Below are positions 1-11,038 of a stretch of 64,000 nucleotides of DNA, one piece after another. The notes under the pieces were generated by a model. It was not told the DNA's origin. It searched no databases and saw only the letters and a program-made list of their open reading frames with translations. A program made the position numbers and the translations under genes. The first letter of the stretch is position 1. Each line of letters starts with the position of its first letter. The stretch is taken from the NCBI GenBank assembly GCA_030068145.1, contig JAPJBO010000194.1:186001-250000 (forward strand). The letters are read 5' to 3'. Origin of the DNA: Diplonema papillatum. Taxonomy: Eukaryota; Euglenozoa; Diplonemea; Diplonemida; Diplonemidae.

Positions 1-535
1 GCTATTTATTTTCTCTATTTCACTCTCTTTGTCATTTTCATTTTATTGATACGCGTCCGCCCTCACTCTTAGCGTCCGACTTTTTTTGTTGGCCCATTTT
101 TTCCAGGGCCCATTTCACCTTTGAGAATCTGGCTACCCAGCCCTGGGTCCACGTAAGGCGATATTTCAAATGCGGGCCATCGAGAAGGCTGTTTTGACCG
201 ATGTTTACGGATTCGGGTCCAGATGAAAGATTGAAGCCATTTTCGCACTTCGAACGTTGCGAAAACAGTGATGCATTCGACCAACGATGCCCACAGGATG
301 GTGAACGCTAACTAGGGGCCCGTGGGCCCGGGGATCGACCTCCTGCCCCCCCCCCGGATTTATGTGAACCCCCGGCGGCCCCTCCGAGTGTCTGGGCAAG
401 TAATTCGGACAAAATACTCGAGTGGTTTGAGCATCTCTTTTATGCTTTACTGGCAGTGTGGGTGAACTCATCAGTCTATTGAAGCCACCCAGTGTAGCTC
501 GATTATCATCACTCTAAACAACTTACAACCAACAG
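1..535. other. Non-coding stretch before the first kinesin exon
   Basis: No exon is recognised here. The DNA ends in a 3' splice site (AG at 534-535) in front of a kinesin motor exon, so the stretch is probably intron of a gene that starts to the left of the window. A run of nine or more C lies near 347-355. Short reading frames on both strands show no family resemblance. Confidence 0.5.
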
Positions 536-3198
536 GCGGTGACATTCTTAACCAGGCGAACGCCATCAACAGCTCCCTCCTCGTACTTGGCAAATGCATT
601 AAAGCTCTGACTGACCCGCGACAATTTGTTCCCTACCGGTAATGGTTTTCTTCTCTTTTTAGAGTCCTAAATTTCCAGGGAGACACTCATTCACCAGTTT
701 AGCAAGGGATTGCATTAGTACTACCCTCCCTCCGGACTACTGACAGGCCTTCAACTACCCTGAGCAGCACACTGTGCACGTGTTGCCATTAGCCGTGCTT
801 GCGCACGCGGACGAGGACCCGAGGAGGTTGGCGACTCCAATTTATATCCCCCCATCATCATACCTCATGAGAGACGCGCTTCCTCATGAGATACCCTCGA
901 AAAGTCACACAGGGAGTCGAAACTCACACGTCTTCTGCAGTACAGTCTTGCCGGAAGAGGTAAAACGACGATTATTGTCACCTGCGGCCCCAGGTTTGTA
1001 TCTTCTCTCTTTTCGAGCACGTTTCCACCCAGCGGCGAAGGCGCTTCTGCACCCAACAGGGTCATATGCAGCGGTGCCCACCCGCGTCCGCGCGGCGTGG
1101 GCGAGCACAGCGACGGCGGCGGACTACCGTCACGACACGACCGTAAACGACACTGCATCGAGTCCTGGTACTAGTACCGGGTCTGAACGAGACGCGGCTC
1201 CTCGGCCTCTGCGACCGCTACGGGTCGCACGACGATCGCGCACCCCTGCCGACACAGCTCGACCCTCAACAACTGGCCGCATCACGCCGTGCCGCTCGCC
1301 GGAAGCGAGAGAACGAGAACTCTGAATCCGGATCTGACTCCGAACTTGTCATAAGCTACCAGCAGCAGATGCAGCCGTCGCGGGTTGCACCACGACGGAA
1401 GCGCGCCAAGAGTGGCCCATCCGGTGTCACGTAGCGGAAGGCAGGCATATTGTGGTGCTCATCGGCATGCCGGTGACTCCCCACTATCGCAACAATATTC
1501 CAAAATCAAGGAGGTAAATGTGCTGTAGCCCACACGAAACACAGGTAAATCTGGGTAAGTGCCGGGCGTAAGCGTTCAACAAAAGCTGCCAGACAAGAAC
1601 CGAAGGGATCCCAAGTGCTGTAACTACCGAACCACGTGTTGAACGGACGTGAGGTCATGCGAATCTTCCCCTACACGACTAGACACACAGGTCAAAAGAA
1701 AGTCCTGAGTGAAAGAAACGACACACGGTGGTGTAAACGAAGAACAAAACATTGCCATGAACTTGAAGCCACACACACGCACACAGCGAACACAACTTGG
1801 ACGAGACGCGCTCCGCCATTGAGTTCGGCCAACGTGCGATGACGATTAAGCAAGAAGCCAAGAAGCACGTTGAGATTGACTACAAGGCCCTCGCCCTGAA
1901 GCTGCAAGCGCAGCTCGATGAAAGAGGGGACAACGCCGCACAGGGCGCCGTCGACAACTTGCGGGCCGAGTGCGAAGCGGAGGTCCAGAAGAAGGTCGAA
2001 CGCATCCAGTTCCTCGAAGCCGAGCTCGCCTTGTTTGGAGCGGAAATCCCGGCCGACACGACGGCCTCGAACACGCAGTGCGAAGGCTCCGAGGTGATCT
2101 CGCCAGAGTCGCCGATGTCCCCGCAGCTCAGCGGCGGGAACCTCACCAAGAAAGGGTCCATCAGGCTGGGAAGGCACGTCTTCGACGAGCAAATGAAGAA
2201 CTTGAGGGAAACCCTCGAAGAAAAAGAGGCCGACACGGAGCAGTACAAGAAAGAGCGCAAGACGTATTCCGCAGCCAACAAGAAGCTCATCGAAAGCATC
2301 GAGCAGACCAAGTACCAAATGAAGCTTTTCGCCGAAAAGTCGAAGAAGGTCATATCTGAGCGGGATTTGCAACTCGGCAAGATGCAGCAGGCGCTGCTCA
2401 AGCTCAAGAAGAACGACTACATGTCGACGAGCGCGCACGTTTACGTGGACCCGAAGGAGACGGACACTACGAAAATGGACGGCGAGTCCGACCAGGAGTT
2501 CCTCGAGCGGCTGCAAGGCGCAATCCTCCGTCTTCGCGAGCGCAGCGCGATGCTCACCAGCTACAACGACAAAGCCAAAGACGCCATCATCTGGCTCGGG
2601 AAGGACGCGGAGAAGACGAAGAAAGAGGTTTGCGCAACACGACTCCCGTCTCGTTTTCCCTTTTGACGACGATAGACTGCGCGAGTCACTACCAACCATT
2701 TTCTTTTCGCAAGCGTCGTGTCATGCTTCAGTCGCTTCTTCGCCGCTGCGGGGTCTGGCGAGTCCGAGGATCCATCTGTTCCGAGATAGTTATCATTATA
2801 AACATGCAAACTGCTGCGGACTGCTGCCTGTTCTGTTGTGCCCTTTTTGAACTATGTCGCGATGGGACAGGTCTCACGTCAACAGCAACAAGGCCGTTTG
2901 TGGAAAAAGCTTGGCTGTCGTGTTCTTGCGATCGAGCCTCCCACGAAGAAGTGCAAATGCAAAAGTCAAAGGACCACTAAGCCACGCAATTCCATCGCGT
3001 TAGAGCGTTGAAGGCAACGAACCAGTCGAACGTCTCGAAGGACACAACCACTATCACTCTTGTTGCGTTGTTGCAGGAGCTAACTGATCACCGGTCTGCA
3101 CCAGCCGACCTTACCCAACACACCTCCCACACTGCGCAGATCCTGGCGGAAATTGAGAAGACGCAGCGATACGAAGCCATCATCGCAAAGTACGAAAG
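536..3198 (+). CDS. Kinesin motor protein, 5'-partial, split by introns; neck resembles armadillo-repeat kinesins
   Basis: Microtubule motor ATPase fragment. Exon 536-638 encodes the helix before VPYR (INSSLLVLGKCIKAL). Exon 941-993 encodes GRGKTTIIVTCGP, matching the kinesin GGNSKT..IVTCSP strand. Exon 1787-2627 begins NLDETRSAIEFGQRAM, the end of the motor (ETLSTLRFGQRA), and runs into a neck and coiled coil whose EIDYKALALKLQAQLD resembles the plant ARK/ungrouped kinesins. Exon 3077-3198 continues the coiled coil. Phases fit: 993 ends with AG and 1787 supplies C (Ser); 2627 to 3077 is phase 0. Two things are unresolved. The ~9 residues equivalent to DSKLTRLLQ should lie between 639 and 940, but I cannot place them with clean splice sites. 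After 3198 (donor GTGATC) the C-terminus is not found. The P-loop half of the motor lies left of the window. No armadillo repeats are seen. Kinesin identity is firm; the subfamily is inference. Confidence 0.85.
1505..1595 (+). repeat. Dispersed repeat family A, short copy in kinesin intron
   Basis: Contains the family A core (AGGAGGTAAATGTGCTGTAG, then CCCACACGAAACACAGG and GGGCGTAAGCGTTCAACAAAA). Other copies are near 4609, 8015, 52545, 57395, 59965 and 63330. It lies in the intron before the 1787 exon. No coding capacity or terminal repeats are obvious. Confidence 0.7.
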
Positions 3199-4094
3199 GT
3201 GATCCTTTGACATTCCACGCCCCGCTATTTTCTTGAGTTCCTACTACCTTTCCGACCCCCCTGAACGGAGAAAGAGGCTGCCTTCGGTCGAAGGTGCCTT
3301 CTCACTCCTGCGGCTGTCACTTCGTTGTTTGACGTCGAATGCTGTGCTCCAGAGCATTGGAACGGGTGATGCCGTGCGAGTAGTGGTCGGTGCCCGCTGC
3401 GACTCAAAAAGAGTGGGCATAAATTGCAAATGCCCGCGTCTCGATCGGCTTTCTTGTGTTGACCCTTGACGGACGGGGGTATTATACTTATGTCGAAAAG
3501 GCGTACCCGAGCTGGAGCGTGCGGACACGGGGCATCCAGAGCAAAGGCGCGTCGAAGATGATCATCGCGAAAAGGCTACGAGTACCCCCGTGGCTTTTTC
3601 TGACAAGTTCCAGGTTCGGCGACCGCAGATTCTTCGTGCTGTCGTCCTTTGTGACATTGGCAGACACGCGAAGCCGACCTTTCAGAGACGCAATGTATCC
3701 TTTCTTCAAACAGTAGTAAGGGAAAGTGCAGAAGCTCGAACACCGCACAACTCAGTGCACCAGCCTCCCCCTCATGCATTCCTCTTGAACGAGTCTTGGC
3801 TTCGAGGTGTAAGTGCTACCATCGGTTGCATCGTCCGGGAGGAACAGCCGTAGGAACAACCACTAGAGCTACCTACCCGAATCCGAGTGAAAGCTTGCCA
3901 CTTGACGGCAACCTGAACGCTATGTCTTTGTTTTGCTGCATGCCGAATGCCCCTTCCCGTGTCTACGTAGGACACCCCAACCTCCGTGTTTTTGCGTTTG
4001 TGGCGGGCGCCCGTACACAGCCCATCACCCCGCTCGGAGCCACGAACAGCCGCTGACAAACCAGGCACGCATCGCTGTCCTGTATAATCAGTCC

Positions 4095-4205
4095 GGGCTG
4101 GTCGGACTGACTGGTCTGGTTGTCCTGACTGGTCTGTTCAGGCTGTCTGGTCATCGGACTGACCAGTCTGGTCAGGCTGTCCAGGCTGGTCAGGACACTC
4201 TGGTT
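4095..4205. repeat. CTGGTC-type minisatellite, partly palindromic
   Basis: Imperfect short units of CTGGTC, GACTGGTCTGGTT and CAGGCTGTC alternate with the inverse GACCAG, so the region can fold on itself. It lies in intergenic DNA with no coding signal. Confidence 0.7.
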
Positions 4206-4608
4206 CCGCGGCTTCAACGACCGAACCATGGCGCAGATAGGACACGGTGCGGTGTTGAACACGAGCACGTTCTTGCATTTCCCCCTCCGCCGTCGTTCAA
4301 GTCAGCGAGCAACGTGTTCATTTCTTTTACGCTCAACCCCCTTGGGCACTAGTCTCCAAGCCGAAGAAAGTCCGGCCCGCATACCAGTTTTCCTACGAAG
4401 GCGCGTCGAAAAATCAGTGGGTTGCTCCCGTTTGGCAGCAAGCCCTTTCAAGTGTGTCCCCAAAGGCTCGTCGTAAGTGCAGCCATGATCATGCTACTAG
4501 GTAAAGAGGTATCCACCGGGCGGTATGTCCGGTGACAGGGGAAGCCGGAAGCCGTGCTTGGAGTTGCGATTGTTTACGCACCTACGTTGTAGGAATGATC
4601 GAGGAGTC

Positions 4609-4760
4609 GCCAGTTGCAAAATCTCGAAGGAGGCAATGTGCTGTATCCCACGCGAAACACTGGTACACGCCTGGGTTTAAAACGCTGCAGCGAAAAGGCC
4701 CACTTAGTAGTTGTAATGTTATTCGCCCCCTCCACGTCTCCGAGTATTTTTGCAGCGGGC
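4609..4760 (+). repeat. Dispersed repeat family A, diverged copy
   Basis: Shares the family A order of blocks: GCCAGTTGCAAAATC, GGAGGCAATGTGCTGTA, CCCACGCGAAACACTGG, the CCCACTTAGTAGTTGTAATG block and the GAGTATTTTTGCAG block. It is more diverged than the 8015 and 59965 copies. Confidence 0.65.
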
Positions 4761-4789
4761 TGCTTCTGCCTCTCCCCCGTTTCCCCATT

Positions 4790-4980
4790 GCGAATGTGTT
4801 CGTGGTGTCGGTCACAGGAGTCTTTTTTTGGACAGTAGTGAGTAGAGAAGAGAACGAGTGGAGAAGAACGGAGGTAGCACAAACTACCAGACCAGCGGAG
4901 GCTGCCGCAAAAAGATTTATTACCTTTTCCTTATCCCTCAAAACCAGCACCAAGAACAACGGTCCCCCGTTTCCCAGCCG
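4790..4980 (+). repeat. Dispersed repeat family I, copy 1
   Basis: Closely similar to 43272-43490. Both copies run from CATTGCGAATGTGTTCGTG through CAGTAGTGAGTAGAGAA and GGAGGTAGCAC to a tail with AAAAAGATTT and CTTATCCCTCAAAACCAGCA. The second copy has an extra ~35 bases near GCTAGCCAAAGAAAG. No terminal repeats or open frame are shared. Confidence 0.75.
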
Positions 4981-6239
4981 CCCCGCTCATTAGCGCACGC
5001 GACTCTATTTCCGTTAAATTTCCGTTGGCCCTGTGTTATCACGTATCCTCTCCCCGCCTCCGTCCCGTATCGAAAGAAGCTCTGCGGCAGGGCTTCCGGA
5101 AGTCTCGGTGGGTGCTTCGCACGCAGAAACTTAAAATACCGACCTTCTAATCCACAAATAACGCTAGAAACGCGCGGACTCGCATACTCGTCTCTTGTGT
5201 TGTACAGATCGCAAAATCCTGGGGGTCCCAGGTTCGGCTGTACCACGCCATACCGAACGTTTCTACTGCGAAACCATGCGAATGATCACCCGTTTTTGTG
5301 CCCACCAACTCGCGTGAAGTTAAGACAGGCGCTAGGCCGCTTCTGTTCGTTGATTCCTTGACACAATTCCTTTCAGAAAAATGCTGTGTTTCGCCGTATC
5401 CTATCAGTCGCGCGAAAGAAGACCGCAGCGATACACAGTGCAAGCGAATACGTGCCGGACAGGTAAATTGACCACCCGCACACGTGGGACTTGGGAGATG
5501 TACTCGAGCGTCTCGTACGTCATCCGGTGGGTTGTGCAGTACTTTACTGCTAGTCCATGCCCCCCCACTTGCGCAGTTTAAGCGCTGTTTCACGAGGAAG
5601 GAACAGGTGTGCGACGCCGCGCCCCGTTGCGGTGCTCGTTGTTGCCCTTAGGGGCTTTCGCCCCTGAGCGTGCGGCTACCACTCAGCGCTGGGCAACAAA
5701 AGAACACACACGCGGGACGTGGTGCCTGGTGGTTGCTTTTCCCGGAAGAATCTTGCAAGTACCGTGCCGCGAACGGTGCGCCGGAGGCTATTCCAGTTCT
5801 CTTTCAGCAAGCCCTGCGGGTCTACTGAATAGGCTGAGAAGGGCGGCAGATGGAAGGCACGCGGTATTATTGCCAACCACGTTACTCTGACGACACAAAT
5901 CAGAATGAAGGGGGTCCTCCCGCCCGATGGGGAGCTTCCGGCGCGCCCGGCTTTGCGGATGGGGAAGCCTTGCTATCTCGCCCTCTGTGTATCCCAAACT
6001 CCGACCGTCAACCTTTTTTAAAAGGTCCCCAGCCCTCGCTTCCACCACGGGCGGCGTAAAAACACCGAGAGGGAAGCAGCGAGGAAATACCATCGATGAG
6101 GCGAGGCGTGCGTAAACCGCAGAAATGCACTCATTACTGTCGGCAAGCGCGGGCACAGCCGACAGATGACGGGTGCGGAATAATTGTACGCCCTTAACGA
6201 AACTAAAAAAACACAGACCGACACACATCGTCGGAAACA

Positions 6240-6300
6240 CAAAAAAATGAACCAAACCAAAAAAAAAAAAAAAAAAAGCCTAAAAAAAAAGAAAAAAAAG
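6240..6300 (+). repeat. A-rich simple sequence
   Basis: Two long A runs separated by short interruptions. The lysine-rich frame predicted over it is a composition artefact. Confidence 0.8.
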
Positions 6301-7008
6301 AGGCGGTCGCCTTCGTCCCATTTTTCTTCGTATCCGATTTGCCTCCACGCCACGCTGCTTCTTTTTTCTCCTTCGTTTATAATGGCGCGGTTGTCTCGAA
6401 GGGAGCTTTTCCGGAACAACGGTTGCACGTGAAATGTTGAAAGAAGCCGACGACAAAGTGTCCATGCGGGTCCCGTCCTACAGACGAACTGGAAAGTGTC
6501 ATGTTGCTTCTAATTTCTGTAAAAGACGTCAGCGCAATCCTCCCCAAAAACACCGGAAAATGTTCCGTTCAATGAAGGCGGCAACTGCAGAGGGGAACCG
6601 GCGGCGCACTCCTCTTGAGTTTGCGCCGCTCGCGATTGCGCGCGTTCGCAAATAGAACGAATGAAAACACAACCTGCCCACCCTGCTCCCACTGCACAAA
6701 GGAAGCCTCCCCGCCCCACATCCCCGTTACGGATTCGCCTGTGCTCTGGTAGCACGGGTGGTCCCGACTGTGGCGAGCTACGAACAGCCGCCTGACAAAC
6801 CAGACTCACACCGCAGTCCTGTCTGCAGACACTCAGGTTCCGCGCTGATGATGGTCCGCCTTCTGTGTCCGTGGCTTAAAGGACCGAAACACGGCGCAGA
6901 CGGGACCAGTGCGGTGTTGAGCACATATCCATTCCAAGCACGTTCTTGCAATCCCCCCGCCCCACAAGTCAAACGGAGACTTCAAAACCGACCGCTTACT
7001 ACACGCGG

Positions 7009-7151
7009 TGAGGCCAGCCTCAGAAGCTGGAGTTAAAGAGGATGTGCCCGAGTCACACCCGAAAAAAGGGTGTGCTACAACCAAAACGCGTGTAAATCCA
7101 CCCGCTTTTTTGAGTAGCTGCGACTCCAGCTTCCGAGGCTGGACTCCACCG
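7009..7151. mobile_element. MITE-like hairpin element, family E, copy 1
   Basis: About 140 bp with inverted ends: GGCCAGCCTCAGAAGCTGG on the left and CCAGCTTCCGAGGCTGGA on the right. The interior reads GAGTTAAAGAGG, a run of CACCC and GGGTG blocks, and ACAACCAAAACGCGTGT. Related copies are at 7699 and 56835. It is too short to encode a transposase. Confidence 0.65.
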
Positions 7152-7612
7152 TGCAAGAAACAGGATCGACCCCCTTCACACACCCCACTCCGCCTTTGTC
7201 GTGAACAAAGCGAACCATCGAAAGAGACCCTATGTCTGCCAAGGGAGCAAAACGAACACAACTTGCCGATGACCCAAGGATGCCGCACTGAGGCTTTCGG
7301 ACAAAGGCAATTCAAGCACGGACCGGTCTCGCCCGAGAGGAGGTAAAATCTCCTGCTTTCAGCAGTAGCGTGTGCTGCGCTTCTCACTACGATAGGTGCT
7401 CTTGGTGATGAAAAGCTGAACTGCTTCTCTTGTGAGAGTCGTGCACGCATACCTGCTAGTTTGCCACCGAGCCTCCTTGTTTGCCGCACGTCCGGTCTCG
7501 CGTACGTACTAAATTAATGCGCTCCACCCGCGCTGTTTTCCGCACTTTTTTTTTTTGTGGTGGCACAACCAACCGAATTCTTAACTACGCTTCCTCCATG
7601 GCCACCGAGCCG

Positions 7613-7668
7613 GCGATGCAGATTATCGGCACAGATTCTTTGCATTCTAATCCAAGCGCATCCCCACC
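7613..7668 (+). repeat. Dispersed repeat family F fragment
   Basis: The motif GATGCAGATTATCGGCACAG followed by ATTCTTTGCATTCTAATCC recurs at 45449. More diverged versions are at 26770, and in reverse at 50690 and 58945. Its function is unknown. Confidence 0.6.
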
Positions 7669-7698
7669 CCCTTCCGCGCGTTCGTCTTTCACACACAG

Positions 7699-7854
7699 TG
7701 AAGTCCAGCCTCAGGTGAGCTCGAGTTAAAGAGGGTGTATCCGAGGCACACCCAATAAGCGGGTGTGCTGCAACCAAAACGCGTGTAAGTTCACACCCAA
7801 AAAGCGCTTTTTCAACTAGAGCTTCAACTCCAGCTTCTGAGGCGGGACTTCACT
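7699..7854. mobile_element. MITE-like hairpin element, family E, copy 2
   Basis: About 156 bp. The left end GTGAAGTCCAGCCTCAG is the inverse of the right end CTGAGGCGGGACTTCAC with one mismatch. It shares the interior GAGTTAAAGAGGGTGT, GGGTGTGCTGCAACCAAAAC and GCGTGTAAG with copy 1. The better-matched ends suggest this copy is younger than copies 1 and 3. Confidence 0.7.
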
Positions 7855-8014
7855 CCACCGTGCAAGCATGATCTGATGTCAGTATCAATCGGGGCCAAAC
7901 ATTCTGGGAGAGTGTGTTGGGCCTGTTTTCGAAGGGCTCGCGCACTTATGCTCTCTCGACATACGTACACCCATGCGCATCGGAGGACAATTGTAGTGCA
8001 CGATACTTCGTTCT

Positions 8015-8225
8015 TTGTATAAGCAGGAAATGCTTGAGGAGACTGCCAGTTGGATAGATCAAAGGAGGTAAATGTGCTGTAGCCCACACGACGCACAGGT
8101 GAATCTGGGTTTAGTGGCGGGCGTAAGCTTCAACAAAAATGACCCACTTTGTAGTTGTATTGTTTTCTCCCCCTCTAGCCTCCTTCGAAATGAGCACAAG
8201 GCAGTCCCTCGAGTATTTTTACTCA
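8015..8225 (+). repeat. Dispersed repeat family A, near-full copy
   Basis: Order of blocks: TTTGTATAAGCAGGAAATGC, AGGAGACTGCCAGTTGG, ATCAAAGGAGGTAAATGTGC, GGGTTTAGTGGCGGGCGTAA, TTTGTAGTTGTATTGTTTTC, CTCTAGCCTCCTTCG and CTCGAGTATTTTTAC. It matches the 59965 copy in the CM1 gene intron along its whole length. Confidence 0.75.
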
Positions 8226-9104
8226 GAAGGCTGCGTGGACACTAACGACTCCAAGTGATCACGAAATGGGCACACTGACTGGTTCCCAGCCGGTGAGATG
8301 CCCGCGCAGCCCGTGGAGCATTCGACAAAGGCCTGCTAGTCAGTCAAAGTAAGAAAGCGCATGATTAGTGTCGACCTTGACTAATCACTAGTCACATGTC
8401 CGAACCTGCCGCTGCTTCAGATAAAAGGACACATGTGCACGCGTCGTGCGAGGTATGCCACCACGGCATGCAGCACCTAGTACACCTACAAGTGCACACC
8501 AACACTTTTTCTGCAAGCCCCTCATTCAGCACACGTGGGAGGACGAGGAAAGGATTGTAACATGTGTCACCAAGCTCTCGAGTAGCAAATGAGCGACAGC
8601 CATTCCGCGTGCAACATCTTTCCGTCTGCTAGCACGCATAGTCACTGTACAACACCCACTTTCTGTACCCTGTACCACAAAATGAGGCCGTATCCAAAAG
8701 ACTGGCATCAGCATTAGTGCCATCACGCATGAGGCAAGCTGTATGTAAGGTCCGTGGCTACTAAGATGCATGAACCCTTGCATTTCCAACAAAAACCTTA
8801 TTTTAGGACGGAAACAACCCGCACCACGTGAAGCACCGCAAGTGCCGCGAAATCCAAGCACGACACTGCGAGAAAGTACATATAAACGCGGACAACAGAC
8901 CGGTACGGGCTACAAGGCAACCCCTGCTCAACTTGTAGAACGTGGGGGGCCCAAGACTACACTCCACGAAGGAATGTACTTGGTGTCGGTCTCAAACAGT
9001 CCCGGACATGGCTAGCCATAACCCATAACGAAAGCGTGCACTAAATATACAACCCGTAACCACATAGCCCTTTCTTGCTCTAAGAGAACCCATTCATGAA
9101 CGGT

Positions 9105-9155
9105 CACACGGAGACCCTAAAACCCCGGAATTTCAAGCGAACTTTAACTCTAAAA
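9105..9155 (+). repeat. Short dispersed repeat D
   Basis: GGAGACCCTAAAACCCCGGA then TTTCAAGCGAACTTTAAC. Versions recur at 19900-19955 (reverse), 24610-24665, 48160-48215 and 48325-48362. All contain the GCGAAC.TT.A core. Confidence 0.6.
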
Positions 9156-11038
9156 ACATAAACGGTGTCGATGCCGAATGAGCCACGGCAAGTAGGCACC
9201 GAAAGCATGCAAGAAGATTGGCAAGCCCAGTTCAGCCGGGTTAAGTGAAACGAGCCACCTCGCTTACGTGCAGGAAACGGAAATGCGTGATCCGCAACCG
9301 GATGCTGAGATCTGGAGCGGTGGCACTTTGACCACAACCATGGCAATAAAAGGCGGCAAACTGGATTGCTTTCCTATTCGGGAAAGATGTTTTTGGTTTA
9401 GGCTCCGAATGACAAACCGTGATCCGACTGTGGCTTTCAATACCGTGTTCCGACTGTGTCTTTCAATAATCCAAGTTTGGGACCAGGTCGCAAGGCAGGA
9501 GGCTTGCAGCGTTGACCTTCTGAATTGCGCGGGCAATCTTGACTCATTTTTTGATTTGGATTAGTCGTACCGCCGTCGGCTGAAAATCCCAGGCAAGAAT
9601 TCCGGTCTAATCCGGCTCGTTTAGCCGTCCTCTACGAAAGATGAGCATGTAACACCACGATTGCTCAATGGTCTTCCCCATCTGGATCAATTTCGACAAA
9701 TGATAGGCTTATCGCGTCGATACGTGCTACTGCACCGCAATCTGCAGCACGACGTACACACGAAGATCTGGGTTGTGGACGTGGATTTGGAAATGTTGCT
9801 CGCTCTGGCCCCAACCACCTCGACGCCCTGAGTATCTCGTGCGCTCCATATTCATCAGAGTTGGCGTTACGGCAATGCACCACCGAACAACCGTAGACAT
9901 CACTGACTAGAAACGGGAATCATCTGTTCAGCGAACCTGCCGAACGGTACCTGGCATGCCGATCCAGCGTCCCTCTCCTGCCAAAGCCTCCCATAAATCT
10001 GTCTTTGCGACACTTCTGGCTTCGTCTCCGTTACATACCCTCTCCGGAATTCTAAAACGCGACACGGACGAGAGAAAAGAAATAACAATAATAAAACATA
10101 AAGGAAACCCCAAAAGCGAAGGCTCTCTTTATCTCACCTCTCCTCCGAAGGCTCCCCCTCCGCTTCCAAACCTCTCGCTTTCCTTCTTTTTCCTTAATCT
10201 CCTGTTTTCGTCGTTCTCTTTTCATTTCTTTCCGGAAGAAGGTCGCGATGGAACGAGTTCTGAACTTTGCGGGCTCTTTCTTCTGGGTACTTCGCCTTTG
10301 ATAGTTGACGAAGAACCGCTCGAAAAGCCTCTCCCGGATCTCAGAAGCTAAATGACGGAATGACCAGGCGTGGAGTATGCGGCTTAATTGGAACCCAATA
10401 CGGGGAATTTTACTAGGTCAGGTCGATCTGAAGGATTGGCAGATTGAGAGCTCTTTCTCGATGAATTGTGCGGTGGTGCATCGCCGCTCCTGGTTGATGG
10501 ATTGATTTGTCAGGTTGATTCCGTTAACGAACGAGATCTCGACCCTCCAATAGGTGGGCGTGTCGTTGTAGGGGGTGTCTTTTGGCATCAGCGGCTTGCT
10601 GGTTTTGCCCGCATGAAGGCTAGGATCAGTGTGCATCTTGTGCATTTTGTGCGCCGTTGTCAATTTGTCAATGAAAGAAGCGAATCTGTGCAGGCCCACC
10701 AACATCTTTTGGGCCATCAACCTACCACACCACCTGCCCCAAAGCTGCTTTGGAGAGTCGGCAACGCCTTGTCGAGTCAGACAAGCTTCTCGCGAGTACG
10801 GGAAAGAAAACCCCACGGTTATACGGGAAAGAAGATCGAAGCGACCCACCATCAGTACAACGACAACGGTTGAGCCCACAACATGCAAAAGTAGTTTACC
10901 GGAAACAAATTAACAAGTGAAGTACTGGCTGCTGTTTCATTGCTGGCTCAGGAGCATTGTGCGAGTTGGGGCAAACTACATGTACTAGGTGTTAGGGGGT
11001 AGGAGCGAAGAGGGGTACAGGCAGAAATAGCCTGGCCA

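Larger units (their letters stand above)
3199..11038. other. Long stretch with no recognised gene, between kinesin and separase
   Basis: The first ~650 bases may still hold kinesin exons: an acidic stretch reading ELERADTGHPEQRRVEDD lies near 3509-3560, but its phase does not join the 3198 donor. Beyond that I find only short unrelated frames on both strands, family A copies (4609, 8015), family I (4790), two MITE-like hairpins (7009, 7699), a CTGGTC minisatellite (4095), an A-rich tract (6240-6300) and a family F copy (7613). A pyrimidine-rich stretch lies at 10125-10220. No reverse transcriptase or transposase is recognised. Confidence 0.5.

Noticed and set aside
1692-2699. 335-codon minus-strand frame opposite the kinesin coiled-coil exon
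   Set aside because: Leu/Val-rich antisense of a Glu/Lys-rich coiled coil. The + strand joins kinesin exons in phase.
3483-3853. Further kinesin exon (ELERADTGHPEQRRVEDD region)
   Set aside because: The reading is exon-like, but the nearest AG gives the wrong phase for the 3198 donor; not included in the model.
6184-6432. Lysine-rich ORF
   Set aside because: Translation of an A-rich tract.
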